Shown here: positions 38,527 to 47,292 of the stretch, piece after piece
Position numbering within the stretch: the stretch's first letter is position 1
Layout of the letters: each line of letters starts with the position of its first letter
NCBI RefSeq assembly: GCF_009857435.1
Contig: NZ_WWCK01000004.1
Span: 186,001 to 250,000 of the forward strand
Length of the DNA stretch: 64,000 bases
Source of the DNA: Duganella rivi
Lineage (GTDB): Bacteria; Pseudomonadota; Gammaproteobacteria; Burkholderiales; Burkholderiaceae_D
Direction of reading: 5' to 3'
Program-made: the position numbers and the translations under genes
Notes under the pieces: generated by a model
Told to the model about the DNA's origin: nothing
The model's input: only the letters and a program-made list of their open reading frames with translations
Databases searched by the model: none

Positions 38527-39793
38527 CCAGCGGCGTGGTGCGCTTGATCAGGAAGCGTGCCAGCGCCAGCACCGCCGTGCGCACCGTGCCCAGTACCGCC
38601 TTGTGATGCATCAGGTGCAGGCTGACGTACATCATGCGCGCCACGAAGCCGTCGACGAACCAGCTCAATCCTTTCAGCGAACCCATCAAGCTGCCGACCG
38701 AGGTGGTCTGGCCGAACGACACCAGCGAACCGTAATCGCGGTAGACGTAAGGCTTGGCCTGCGGCGGCTGGCCTTTTTGCTGGCGCAGGAAAGTCTCCAG
38801 CAGATAATCGGCTTGCTGGTGTGCGGCTTGGGCGCGCGGCGGCACCAGCTTGCCGTCCGGGCCTGCACAAGCGGCGCAATCGCCGAGCGCGTAAATCCCC
38901 GCCACGCCCTTGACGGCCAGCGTGCCGTCGACGTCCAGCTGGCCGGATTTCACCGTCGGCAGGCCCAGCGTTTTGAGGAAATCCGGCGCCTTGATGCCGG
39001 CTGCCCACACCACGATGTGGGCCGGATAGACAGTATCGCCGGCCGTGACGCCAGCCGCATCGATGGCGGTGACGCGGGTATCGGTTACCACATTGACCGC
39101 GCGCTCGCGCAGTAGCGCCAGCGCCGCGCTCGACACTTTTTCCGGCAGCGGCGCGAGGATGCGCGGCGCGCCTTCCAGCAAGGTGATGCGCACGTCGCGC
39201 TCGGCCTGCAATTGGCGGAAGCCGTAAGTCGCGTACACGCCGCTGGCCTCGCGCAATTCGGCCGCCAGCTCAACGCCGGTGGCGCCGCCGCCGATGATGA
39301 CCACGTCCACGCCGCCATCGCGTTTCAACTCGGCCAGCGTCAGGCGCTTGAGCAAGGTCAGGCGGAAGCGCTCGGCATCTTCGGTGGCATTGAGGGAAAT
39401 GGTGTGTTCGGCCGCGCCGGGCACGCCGAAATAATTGGAGGTGCTGCCGACAGCAATCACCAGCTGGTCGTAGCGGATTTGACGCTCAGGCAGGATTTGC
39501 TCGTCGCCGCTATTGATGGCGGCTACGGTAAGCAAGCGCTGCTCGGCTTCAAGCGCTTGCATCGGGCCGTAGACAAAGGTGAAGCCGTTGTCATGGGCCA
39601 GCATTTGGTAAGACAAGCCTTCCTGATGCACATCCAGCGTGCCGGCCGCCACCTCGTGCAGCGACGGCTTCCAGATATGGAATAGCCGGCTGTCGACTAG
39701 CATCACAGCCTCCGGGCCCAGCTTGCGGCCCAATTTACAGGCGAGCTCCAGCCCGCCTGCCCCGCCGCCAACAATCACGAATTTACTTTGCAA
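38513..39793 (-). CDS. ndh: Type II NADH:quinone oxidoreductase (NDH-2)
   Basis: A 426-residue FAD enzyme. The start is a TTG at 39791-39793, preceded by CAGGAG six bases away; the only nearby ATG is out of frame. The FAD motif IVGGGAGGLELA lies at the N-terminus, VVIIGGGATGVELAAEL is the NADH site, and GIYALGDCAAC binds the flavin. The C-terminal tail FVARMMYVSLHLMHHKA and the basic helix TVRTAVLALARFLIKRT fit membrane-surface binding. It passes electrons from NADH to quinone without proton pumping. It is monocistronic, overlapping the kinase gene by 14 bases. Confidence 0.9.
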   Translation of the reverse strand: MQSKFVIVGGGAGGLELACKLGRKLGPEAVMLVDSRLFHIWKPSLHEVAAGTLDVHQEGLSYQMLAHDNGFTFVYGPMQALEAEQRLLTVAAINSGDEQILPERQIRYDQLVIAVGSTSNYFGVPGAAEHTISLNATEDAERFRLTLLKRLTLAELKRDGGVDVVIIGGGATGVELAAELREASGVYATYGFRQLQAERDVRITLLEGAPRILAPLPEKVSSAALALLRERAVNVVTDTRVTAIDAAGVTAGDTVYPAHIVVWAAGIKAPDFLKTLGLPTVKSGQLDVDGTLAVKGVAGIYALGDCAACAGPDGKLVPPRAQAAHQQADYLLETFLRQQKGQPPQAKPYVYRDYGSLVSFGQTTSVGSLMGSLKGLSWFVDGFVARMMYVSLHLMHHKAVLGTVRTAVLALARFLIKRTTPLVKLH

Positions 39794-39830
39794 AACATTC
39801 TCCTGGTGGCGGCGCTGCTACGCCGCGTGA

Positions 39831-40304
39831 TCAGTCGCGGCGATCGTGGCCGTGACCTTTGTCGTGCCCCCGGCCGTGACCACGGTCGTGATCGCGGTCA
39901 TCATGGCGATCACCACGATGGTCGTCCCGGTGGTCATCCCGGTAGTCGCGGCGATCCGGGCCGCCGTGGCGCTCGCGGTAGCGCGGCACATAGGTGTTGT
40001 TGTACCAGTTGTCCTGCACGAAGAACACTCTCTGATTGCAGGCATGGTAAGCGTGGCAATGCTTGCTCCAATGCTTGGCGTGGCCGGGCGGCACGCGCAA
40101 GTAGATCGGCGCGGTCTCAACGTAGCGCACCGGGCGCTCAATAATCACCGGCTGGCGGTACAGCACTTGCGGCGGCGGATAGTCGCCAATGTCGATGCGG
40201 CCATAGAAACCGGGCTGGCCGACGCTGATGGAAACGCCTACATCGGAGGCAAAGGCGGAGGCTGACAAGGCCAGCAGGCTGATGGCGAGTAACTTGGCTT
40301 TCAT
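39831..40304 (-). CDS. Secreted protein with His/Asp/Arg/Gly-rich C-terminus
   Basis: A 157-residue protein with signal peptide MKAKLLAISLLALSASAFA. The mature N-terminal half (VGVSISVGQPGFYGRIDIGDYPPP, then YVETAPIYLRVPPGHAKHW) is like a group of small envelope proteins of beta- and gammaproteobacteria, with a Cys pair in HCHAYHACNQR. The last 45 residues are a run of RD/HD/GH dipeptides (DDHRDD, HGRGHDKGHGHD), suited to metal or polyanion binding. No enzyme motif is visible. Neighbours do not help; it stands alone between NDH-2 and the MarR operon. Confidence 0.7.
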   Translation of the reverse strand: MKAKLLAISLLALSASAFASDVGVSISVGQPGFYGRIDIGDYPPPQVLYRQPVIIERPVRYVETAPIYLRVPPGHAKHWSKHCHAYHACNQRVFFVQDNWYNNTYVPRYRERHGGPDRRDYRDDHRDDHRGDRHDDRDHDRGHGRGHDKGHGHDRRD

Positions 40305-40447
40305 GATGTGTCTCTGTTCTTTGGTACGAGCGAAACTGCTCAGTTAACATCATAGCCGCGCCCCCAGTAAGTTTCCGTGCGCTAGCGAACATAAGTTACC
40401 TATGCTAAACTAATCGTTCGATAACTAACTATTAGCTGTTAAATCAT

Positions 40448-40882
40448 ATGTCTTCTATAGAAGAACGCTTCTCGGCCGCGCTGCACGGTTCCGCCCGCGC
40501 CTGGCGGCTGGCGATTGACCGCCGCCTCAAGCACTTGAACCTGAGCCAGGCCAGCTGGATGGCCATCGCCCTGACCGCCAAGGAAACAGAACCGCCGTCG
40601 CAAACCCGGCTGGCCGCGCGCGCCGGCGTGGAAGATCCGACCATGGTGGCCACCGTCGACCGGCTGGTCAAGGCCGGCTACATGGTGCGCACGCCGTCCG
40701 CCACCGACCGCCGCGTCAAGCTGCTGAGCCTGACCCCGGCCGGGCAAGAAATCTACCAAAGCGTGTGGAAAGAAGCCGACGCCTTCCGCCGCGAGTTGCT
40801 GGGCAATGTCGATCCCGAAACGCTGCGCATCGTCACCACCTTCCTCGAAGCCATTCAGGCCAACATCGAAACCCTTCCATGA
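40448..40882 (+). CDS. MarR family repressor of the downstream efflux operon
   Basis: A 144-residue winged-helix regulator. The DNA-binding part is QTRLAARAGVEDPTMVATVDRLVKAGYMVRTPSATDRRVKLLSLTP, with the DRR wing of the family. It is the first gene of a four-gene operon: its TGA overlaps the ATG of the EmrB-type gene (ATGA). MarR proteins here usually repress their own efflux operon and release DNA on binding its substrate. The 60 bases upstream are AT-rich and hold several partial dyads (for example ATCGTTCGAT at 40413-40422), but no single convincing operator. Confidence 0.9.
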   Translation: MSSIEERFSAALHGSARAWRLAIDRRLKHLNLSQASWMAIALTAKETEPPSQTRLAARAGVEDPTMVATVDRLVKAGYMVRTPSATDRRVKLLSLTPAGQEIYQSVWKEADAFRRELLGNVDPETLRIVTTFLEAIQANIETLP

Positions 40883-42396
40883 GTACAAGCAACGACGGCC
40901 TGAACCGCCGCATGATCACCATCTCGATCATGCTGGCGACGATTATTCAGGCACTGGACGGCACCATCGCCAACGTCGCCCTGCCGCACATGCAGGGCAG
41001 CTTGTCGGCCTCGCAGGATCAGATTACCTGGGTGCTGACCTCCTTCATCGTGGCCGCCGCGATTGCCACGCCGCTGACCGGCTGGCTGTGCGACCGCTTC
41101 GGCCAGAAAAACATCTTCCTCGCTTCGGTGGCGGGTTTCACGGTGGCCTCGGTGCTGTGCGGCCTGTCCGGTTCGCTGACCGAGATCGTGATTGCGCGCC
41201 TGCTGCAAGGGATCTTCGGCGCGGCGCTGGTGCCGCTGTCGCAAGCCACCCTGCTCGACATCAATCCGCGCGAGAAGCACGGCTCGGCCATGGCCGTGTG
41301 GGGCATGGGCGTGATGATCGGCCCGATTCTCGGCCCCACGCTGGGCGGCTGGCTGACCGACAGCTACGACTGGCGCTGGGTATTCTTCATCAACGTGCCG
41401 GTCGGTGCGATGGCCTTCTACGGCATCTGGCGTTACATCAAGAAGACCGAGGCGCCGCGCAAGATGCAGTTCGACGCGTTTGGCTTTGCCACTTTGAGCC
41501 TCGCCATCGGCGCGCTGCAAATGCTGCTCGATCGCGGCGAACAGAATGACTGGTTCAGCGCCACCGAGACGTGGATCGAAGCCATCATCCTGGCAATGAG
41601 CTTTGCCTACTTTGTCGCCCACACGGCCACGCGCCCTGCCGGCAAATCCTTCTTCGATTACCGGCTGCTGCGAAATTCCAACTACGTCAGCGGCCTGTTG
41701 TTCATCTTCATCGTGGGCCTGGTGCTGTACGCGACGCGCGCGCTGACGCCCTCGATGCTGCAAAGCCTGATGGGCTATCCGGCCAAGATCGCCGGCCTGG
41801 TGACCGCGCCCAGCGGCATCGGCACCATGATCGCGATGATGTTTGTGGGCCGCCTGGTCGGCAAGATCGACCTGCGGGTGCTGCTGGCGACCGGCTTCCT
41901 GATCACCGCCTTCTCGCTATGGCAGATGACGCAGTACACGCTGGTGCTGTCGCAAAGCGACATCGTGTGGCCGGGCGTGATTCAGGGCTTGGGCCTCGGC
42001 CTGGTGTTCGTGCCGCTGAGCGCCGCCACCTTTGCCACGCTGTCGCCGGAGATGCGCGCCGAGGGCACGGCGATCTACAGCCTGATACGCAATATCGGCA
42101 GTTCGATCGGCATCGCGCTGGTGCAGACGCTATTGGCACGCAATACGCAGATCGTGCATGCCTCGCTGACGGAACACGTCACCACCGCCAACCCGGCGCT
42201 GCTGGACAACCTGGCGACGCCACAAGCGGCAGCCTCGCTGAATAACGAGATCACCCGTCAAGCCTCGATGATCGCCTACGTGGACGACTTCTGGCTGATG
42301 ATGATCGCAACGCTGTGCGTGATTCCGCTGCTATTGCTGATTAAACCTCCGGCGAAAACTGCACCGGCCGCAGTCGATCACGCTGCGATGGATTGA
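40879..42396 (+). CDS. emrB: DHA2 family MFS multidrug efflux transporter (EmrB type)
   Basis: A 505-residue inner-membrane transporter with 14 predicted helices. Family motifs: ALDGTIANVALPHMQG in helix 1, WLCDRFGQKN after helix 2, RLLQGIFGAALVPLSQATL in helix 4, and GPILGPTLGGWLTDSYDWRWVFFINVPVG (motif C and beyond). It exports hydrophobic drugs or uncouplers by proton antiport through the EmrA-like adaptor and the outer-membrane factor encoded next. It is translationally coupled to marR. Gene order marR-pump-channel-adaptor places the adaptor last. Confidence 0.92.
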   Translation: MSTSNDGLNRRMITISIMLATIIQALDGTIANVALPHMQGSLSASQDQITWVLTSFIVAAAIATPLTGWLCDRFGQKNIFLASVAGFTVASVLCGLSGSLTEIVIARLLQGIFGAALVPLSQATLLDINPREKHGSAMAVWGMGVMIGPILGPTLGGWLTDSYDWRWVFFINVPVGAMAFYGIWRYIKKTEAPRKMQFDAFGFATLSLAIGALQMLLDRGEQNDWFSATETWIEAIILAMSFAYFVAHTATRPAGKSFFDYRLLRNSNYVSGLLFIFIVGLVLYATRALTPSMLQSLMGYPAKIAGLVTAPSGIGTMIAMMFVGRLVGKIDLRVLLATGFLITAFSLWQMTQYTLVLSQSDIVWPGVIQGLGLGLVFVPLSAATFATLSPEMRAEGTAIYSLIRNIGSSIGIALVQTLLARNTQIVHASLTEHVTTANPALLDNLATPQAAASLNNEITRQASMIAYVDDFWLMMIATLCVIPLLLLIKPPAKTAPAAVDHAAMD

Positions 42397-42408
42397 GGAG
42401 AGCTTCAC

Positions 42409-43845
42409 ATGAAAAAAACTACCGTATTGGCGGCGGCCCTCGCCGCAGCCTTCACACTGGCTGGCTGCGCGCAAATCGCGCCTGACAATCACGCACTGGC
42501 CAAGCGCGACATCGCCGGCGCAGAACTTTCCGCCAACATCAAGCTGGCAAACGAAGGCTGGCCGCAAGCGCAGTGGTGGACTGCCTACCATGACGAGCAG
42601 CTGAACGCCATCATCAAGCAAGCCTTGTCCAGCGGCCCATCGCTGGAAGTGGCGGCAGCCCATATCGGCACCGCGCGCTCCTCGCTGTCGCGCAGCGTGG
42701 CGGATTTGGGCGTAGACATTTCGGCGTATGCCAACGCCAATCGCCAGCGCTACTCGGGCACCGGCTTGTTCCCTGCCCCGATCGGCGGCGCCTACTTCAC
42801 CGAGGAGACACTGCGCCTTGACCTGCGCTACAACTTCGACTGGTGGGGCAAGAACCGCGCGCAAGTGGCGGCCGCCGTCGGTGAGTTGAACGCTGGCCGC
42901 GCCGCCTACGCCGAAGCCGAGCAAGCGCTGGCAGCCTCCATCGCCCAGAGCTACTTCCGCCTGCAAGGCGCATGGGCGCGCCTGGCGAATACCGAACAAC
43001 TGGCGGCCACGCAGAACGCGCTGGTGCAGGATAAGGCCAAGCGCATCGCGCGCGGCCTTGCCAACGCCGATGAACAGCGCGCCGCCGAAGCGGATCTGAA
43101 CCTGATCCGCAAACAGCAGGCGCAACTCAAGGCCGATATTGAACACGAACGCGAAGCCCTGCGCGCGCTGGCCGGCGCTGACAACACCGCGCTGGCCGAT
43201 TTGAAACCGGTGGCGCTGAACTCCGCGCCGCACGCCCTGCCCGCGCGTCTCGGCATGGAACTGCTGGCGCGCCGCCCTGACCTGCAAGCGGCGCGCTGGA
43301 AGCTGGAGGCATCGCTCAGCAAGATCGACGCCGCCAAAGCCGCGTTCTATCCTGATGTGAACCTGACCGGCTCCATCGGCCTCGATAGCGTCAAGCTGGA
43401 GAACCTGCTGCAAACCGCCAGCCGCACCGTGTACATCGGCCCGACCGTGTCGCTGCCGCTGTTCGACAGCAAGCGCCTCGATGCGCAACTGGACGGCGCT
43501 CGCACCAACCGCAACGAGCGCATCGCCGAATATAACCAGACCATTGTCGAAGCCGTGCGCGAAGTGGCGCAAGGCGGCGCGCAGTTGCAGGGCATCGAGC
43601 AGCAGATCGTGCAGCAAAGCGCAGCCACCGGCTTGGCGCGCGCGCAGATGGCGTCGGCGCAGGCGCGCCTGGATCGCGGACTGGCGAACAACAGCAGCGT
43701 GCTGAATGCGCGCCTGGCCCTGCTCAAACAGCAGGACGCCGGCCTTTATCTGCAACAAGTACAACTACTGGCCGAAGTCGCGCTGACCAATGCGCTGGGC
43801 GGCGGCTATCACGAAGAAGCGCCGCTGGCGACCGCCACCAAATAA
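42409..43845 (+). CDS. Outer-membrane efflux factor (NodT family lipoprotein)
   Basis: A 478-residue outer-membrane channel. MKKTTVLAAALAAAFTLAGC ends in a lipobox (LAGC). QWWTAYHDEQLNAIIKQAL and the two OEP repeats with long coiled coils follow; LLARRPDLQAARWKLEAS is a typical family segment. It forms the exit duct of the Emr-type pump. It starts 12 bases after the pump stop, with GAGGAGAG before the ATG. It is distinct in sequence from the RND-linked channel at 17292-18788. Confidence 0.92.
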   Translation: MKKTTVLAAALAAAFTLAGCAQIAPDNHALAKRDIAGAELSANIKLANEGWPQAQWWTAYHDEQLNAIIKQALSSGPSLEVAAAHIGTARSSLSRSVADLGVDISAYANANRQRYSGTGLFPAPIGGAYFTEETLRLDLRYNFDWWGKNRAQVAAAVGELNAGRAAYAEAEQALAASIAQSYFRLQGAWARLANTEQLAATQNALVQDKAKRIARGLANADEQRAAEADLNLIRKQQAQLKADIEHEREALRALAGADNTALADLKPVALNSAPHALPARLGMELLARRPDLQAARWKLEASLSKIDAAKAAFYPDVNLTGSIGLDSVKLENLLQTASRTVYIGPTVSLPLFDSKRLDAQLDGARTNRNERIAEYNQTIVEAVREVAQGGAQLQGIEQQIVQQSAATGLARAQMASAQARLDRGLANNSSVLNARLALLKQQDAGLYLQQVQLLAEVALTNALGGGYHEEAPLATATK

Positions 43846-43862
43846 AATCAACGGATCACATC

Positions 43863-45011
43863 ATGAGCACTGAAATCACCAAACCAAACGAGAACAAGCG
43901 CAAGGCCGTGCTGGCGGGGATCACGCTGGCCTTCATCGCCGCCGGCGCGGCGTACGCGGTCTACTACGAGAGCGTGCTGTCCAAGGTGCAGGAGACCGAT
44001 AACGCCTACGTGGGCGGGAACCTGGTCAACCTGTCGTCGCAAGTGACCGGCAACGTGACCGAGATCCGCGCCGATGAAACGCAGATGGTGCAAGCCGGCG
44101 CGCCGCTGATCCAGCTGGACGCGGCCGATGCCGACATCGCATTGGCGCAGGCGGACGCCAGGCTGGGCGCCGCCGTGCGCCAGCAACGCCAGCGTTACGC
44201 CGACGTGGCGCAGTACGACGCCACCGTCGCGCAGCGCAAGCTGCAGTTGAAGAATGCCGAAGACGATCTGGCGCGCCGCAAGCCGCTGGCGGCCGACCAC
44301 ACCGTCTCCGGTGAAGAAGTCGAACATGCGCGCCAGGCGGTGGATGATGCGCGCGCAGCGATTGCGGTGGCGGTCAAGCAGGAAGAAGCGGCCAAGGCTG
44401 GCGTGAGCGGCGTGAGTGTGGCGCAGCATCCGGCGGTGCAAGCGGCGAAAGCGGATTACGTGCAAGCGTGGCTTGCGTCGCGCCGCAACACCATCCTGGC
44501 GCCGGTGTCGGGCTATGTGGCGAAGCGCAGCGTGCAGATAGGCGCGCGCGCCACGCCGGGCACCTCGCTGATGGCGATTGTGCCGCTGGATCAGCTGTGG
44601 GTGGATGCCAACTTCAAGGAATCGGAATTGAAGAACATCCGCGTCGGCCAGCCGGCCAGGATTGAGGCCGATATGTATGGCAGCAAAGTGGAATTTCATG
44701 GCCGCGTGGTGGGCCTGTCGGCCGGCACGGGCAGCGCGTTCTCGCTGCTGCCGGCGCAAAATGCGAGCGGCAACTGGATCAAGGTGGTACAGCGCCTGCC
44801 GGTTCGGATTGCGCTCGATCCGAAGGAACTGAAAGAACACCCTCTGCGCATTGGTTTGTCGACCACCGTTAAAGTGGACGTCAGCAAAACCGACGGCGCG
44901 GTACTGGGTGCAGCGATGCCGCAAGCGCCGGTCTACAGCACGCAAGCCCTGACGCAGCCGCTGCAACAAGCAGCGCGGGTTGCGGACGAGATCATCGCCC
45001 GTAACTTGTAA
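43863..45011 (+). CDS. emrA: EmrA-type periplasmic adaptor (HlyD family)
   Basis: A 382-residue adaptor anchored by one N-terminal helix (VLAGITLAFIAAGAAYAVYY, about 15-34). The lipoyl halves are DNAYVGGNLVNLSSQVTGNV and NTILAPVSGYVAKRSVQIG, flanking a long helical hairpin (about 90-190). PLDQLWVDANFKESELKNIRVGQPARI is the family beta-barrel segment. It joins the EmrB-type pump to the outer-membrane factor. It is the last gene of the operon; palindromic repeat copy B follows 33 bases after the stop. Confidence 0.92.
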   Translation: MSTEITKPNENKRKAVLAGITLAFIAAGAAYAVYYESVLSKVQETDNAYVGGNLVNLSSQVTGNVTEIRADETQMVQAGAPLIQLDAADADIALAQADARLGAAVRQQRQRYADVAQYDATVAQRKLQLKNAEDDLARRKPLAADHTVSGEEVEHARQAVDDARAAIAVAVKQEEAAKAGVSGVSVAQHPAVQAAKADYVQAWLASRRNTILAPVSGYVAKRSVQIGARATPGTSLMAIVPLDQLWVDANFKESELKNIRVGQPARIEADMYGSKVEFHGRVVGLSAGTGSAFSLLPAQNASGNWIKVVQRLPVRIALDPKELKEHPLRIGLSTTVKVDVSKTDGAVLGAAMPQAPVYSTQALTQPLQQAARVADEIIARNL

Positions 45012-45044
45012 CTTGGTTTGATGCGTCCTTGAACCCGGTACAGC

Positions 45045-45122
45045 GGGGTCTGACCCCGTACGGGGTCAGACCCCACGGCAAGCGCCTTGCGGGGTTCGGC
45101 ATGGCGCCAGCCGCTACCCCGC
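45045..45122. repeat. Compound palindromic repeat, copy B
   Basis: GGGGTCTGACCCC (45045-45057), GTAC, GGGGTCAGACCCC (45062-45074): a 30-base perfect palindrome. Then GCGGGGT (45089-45095) and ACCCCGC (45116-45122) enclose a short GC-rich core. Unit order and consensus match copy A at 17146-17254. It fills the gap between two convergent genes and touches the stop codon of the minus-strand one. Confidence 0.75.
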
Positions 45123-46684
45123 TAACTTAGTTCGGCGTCTAGCTGGCGGATCGCGGCTTGCGCTTGCGTGATGACGCGGTCGGCGATGCGCTGGCGCATG
45201 CCAGGCACGCGGCCGGCCGCTTCGGCTTCCAGCAAGATCGGCGTGAGTAGCTGCACAGCGGAGTCGCGAAAGCCTTCCGCCACAAGATCTAGCTGCGTAT
45301 TGAACGACTGCTCGGCCGCCATCAGCTGCTTGCGCAGCTCCTCTTCAAACGCGATGCGCTTATCACGGATCTCGGTGCGTTTGCGCTTGCCGCCATCGGT
45401 GAACCATTTGAACGCGCCCGCCAGCAGCACCGCGCCGCCGACAAACGGCGCAACCGGCGCCACCACCGGCAACACCACCGCAGCGCCGATCAGATAAGCC
45501 GCCGTACCTGTGCTGGCAGCCACCGCCGCACCACCAGCCAGGGTGATATTCGCCGCCGTATCCAGCTTGTTCACAATGCGCGTGCCGATACGCATGCGCG
45601 GCATCAGCTTGGCCAGCGCCGCATGATGCTGCCGCTGGAACACGGTCGCCTGCCCCAGCTTCATCCCCGACTGGAACAGCCGCAAATCTTCCTGCAGCAG
45701 CTGCAAGGCCTGCTCCTTGCGCCGCACGATGCGATCGAGCCGCCGTTCCATCTCCTGCCCGAATTGATTGCGGCCCATGCTGGCCCACACGTCTTCGTCT
45801 TTCCACTTGTCGGTATTGAGGCGATCAGTCATCGCCAGCTCGATGGCGTTGCCCGCGTCGTGCACGGCGTCGTCGATTTCTTCGATCAGCAGACGGCGTT
45901 CGTGAGCGATGCGCTGTTCGACCAGCACCAGCCGCTGCGTCACCTGGTTTTTCAAATCGCTGGCGGCGCTGACCAGCGAGGCCGCCGCCGCTTCGCCCAC
46001 CGACAGCAAGCGCGCTTGTTCAACGTAGTTGCTGATGTCTTGCGCGATGGCCGCAGTGGTCGTGCTGACCAATTCCCGCAGTGCGGCTTGATCGATGTCA
46101 CCGGACTGGAAGTTGCGCGCATGGTCAACCAGTTCCAGCTGGCCGGCAGTGCGGCCGAAATCCGCCACCGCGTCGGCCAGCGAACGCCCGCGCACCAGGC
46201 GGCGCGCCTGCTCGCCCAAGTTGGCGAGGATGCCGCGCTCCTCGGCCGGCGGCAAACGGTTCAGATTTTCCGGCGATAGACGTACCGATAAGGCTTTCGC
46301 CAAGCGCTGGGCTACAGCGCGGGCATCGGCGCCGTGCAGCGCCAGCAGCGGAATCACCATGCCCAGCGCATGCTCGCGCGCCTGCTGGTCGATGCCGGTG
46401 CAGCTGCGGCTCAACGCATTCAGCGCCCAGTCGACTTCCACGCCGGATTCAATCGCGTTCAAAACGAGAGCGGTAAAAACTGCGGAGGATTGACCATCGC
46501 CGGCGATCTCAGTGACAGCGGCGAACTGCGCGAGCGTGAGGCTGCCTTCATTACCGGCGATCGCGCCCACCGCCCGCGCGTAAGCGGAGCTAAAACTCTG
46601 GTCAGAAGACAAGTGCTCGTCCAGCGAACGCACGACAAGCTGCGAAGAACTATTCACGCCTGCTCCAGTTGGTTGTGATGCCAT
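45122..46684 (-). CDS. Unrecognised protein: TerB-like helical N-terminus, coiled coils, hydrophobic hairpin
   Basis: A 520-residue protein I cannot assign. Residues about 28-135 (SSAYARAVGAIAGNEGSLTL..., GIDQQAREHALGMVIPLLALHG) look like a TerB-type helical domain. About 150-375 is mostly charged helix with heptad character (LVLVEQRIAHERRLLIEEIDDAV, ERRLDRIVRRKEQALQLL). A hydrophobic stretch at 378-427 (ITLAGGAAVAASTGTAAYLI...) could cross or dip into the membrane. KRKRTEIRDKRIAFEEELRKQ begins a final helical tail. This second half resembles the stalk and paddle of bacterial dynamin-like proteins, but no GTPase motif is present. It starts 12 bases after lrp on the same strand. A 15-base palindrome covers its start codon. 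Confidence 0.6.
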   Translation of the reverse strand: MASQPTGAGVNSSSQLVVRSLDEHLSSDQSFSSAYARAVGAIAGNEGSLTLAQFAAVTEIAGDGQSSAVFTALVLNAIESGVEVDWALNALSRSCTGIDQQAREHALGMVIPLLALHGADARAVAQRLAKALSVRLSPENLNRLPPAEERGILANLGEQARRLVRGRSLADAVADFGRTAGQLELVDHARNFQSGDIDQAALRELVSTTTAAIAQDISNYVEQARLLSVGEAAAASLVSAASDLKNQVTQRLVLVEQRIAHERRLLIEEIDDAVHDAGNAIELAMTDRLNTDKWKDEDVWASMGRNQFGQEMERRLDRIVRRKEQALQLLQEDLRLFQSGMKLGQATVFQRQHHAALAKLMPRMRIGTRIVNKLDTAANITLAGGAAVAASTGTAAYLIGAAVVLPVVAPVAPFVGGAVLLAGAFKWFTDGGKRKRTEIRDKRIAFEEELRKQLMAAEQSFNTQLDLVAEGFRDSAVQLLTPILLEAEAAGRVPGMRQRIADRVITQAQAAIRQLDAELS

Positions 46685-46692
46685 TATGGCAT
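46678..46692. promoter_or_regulatory. Perfect palindrome over the start codon of the 520-residue protein
   Basis: ATGCCAT, T, ATGGCAT: 7-base arms around one base, spanning the ATG at 46682-46684. It could be an operator or an RNA fold that restricts translation; it may also be chance. Confidence 0.3.
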
Positions 46693-46696
46693 TGTA

Positions 46697-47194
46697 TCAG
46701 CCCTGCACCACCTCGGTGGACAAGGTCAGCGTCTCTTTGATTTCCTCCATCACCACATAGCTTTTCGACTGCGCTGCACCTGGCAGGCTGAGCAGCATTT
46801 CGCCTAGTAGCTTGCGGTACTCGGCCATTTCGTGGATGCGCGCTTTAATCAAGTAGTCGAAGTCGCCCGACACCAGATGGCACTCCTGCACCTCCGGGAT
46901 GCGCAGCACCTCGCGCCGGAACTGCTCGAACGCGGGGCCGGATTTCTGGTTCAGCGTAATCTCCACGAATACCAGCAACTTGGCCCCCAGCGACGGCGGA
47001 TCGATCCGCGCGTGATAGCCGGTAATCACGCCATCGCGCTCCATGCGCTTGACGCGCTCGATGGTGGGCGTGGTCGACAAGCCCACCTGCTCGCCCAGAT
47101 CCTTCATCGAGATCCGCCCATCCTCCTGCAGGATCTGTAGTATCTTTCGATCAAGCTTGTCCAGCCCGCGGACCGATTCTTTCTGAGTTCGCAT
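46697..47194 (-). CDS. Lrp/AsnC family transcriptional regulator
   Basis: A 165-residue Lrp-type regulator. The helix-turn-helix (about 12-58) reads LDRKILQILQEDGRISMKDLGEQVGLSTTPTIERVKRME. The RAM effector domain has the expected strands (LLVFVEITL, VQECHLVSGDFDYLIKARI) that bind amino acids. It is divergent from dadA with 98 bases between, the arrangement seen where an Lrp homologue senses alanine and controls D-alanine oxidation. TAGTAA direct repeats lie in that space. The 520-residue gene follows after 12 bases and may share its message. Confidence 0.93.
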   Translation of the reverse strand: MRTQKESVRGLDKLDRKILQILQEDGRISMKDLGEQVGLSTTPTIERVKRMERDGVITGYHARIDPPSLGAKLLVFVEITLNQKSGPAFEQFRREVLRIPEVQECHLVSGDFDYLIKARIHEMAEYRKLLGEMLLSLPGAAQSKSYVVMEEIKETLTLSTEVVQG

Positions 47195-47210
47195 GAAAAT
47201 CCACTGTTTT

Positions 47211-47228
47211 TAGTAAGATATATAGTAA
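47211..47228. promoter_or_regulatory. Direct repeats between lrp and dadA
   Basis: TAGTAA occurs at 47211-47216 and again at 47223-47228, 12 bases apart, in AT-rich DNA between the divergent genes. Lrp proteins bind phased AT-rich sites, so this is a candidate binding region. It may equally be part of a promoter. Confidence 0.35.
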
Positions 47229-47292
47229 CAAACACTACCCCAACCAGCATACCATAGCGGAATATCTGGTAGCTAAATAATCGGGGGACAGC

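Noticed and set aside
42331..43764. Long minus-strand frame opposite the Emr outer-membrane factor
   Set aside because: It is a shadow frame of a high-GC gene, Ala/Arg/Gln-rich with no motif; the plus-strand NodT protein is complete.
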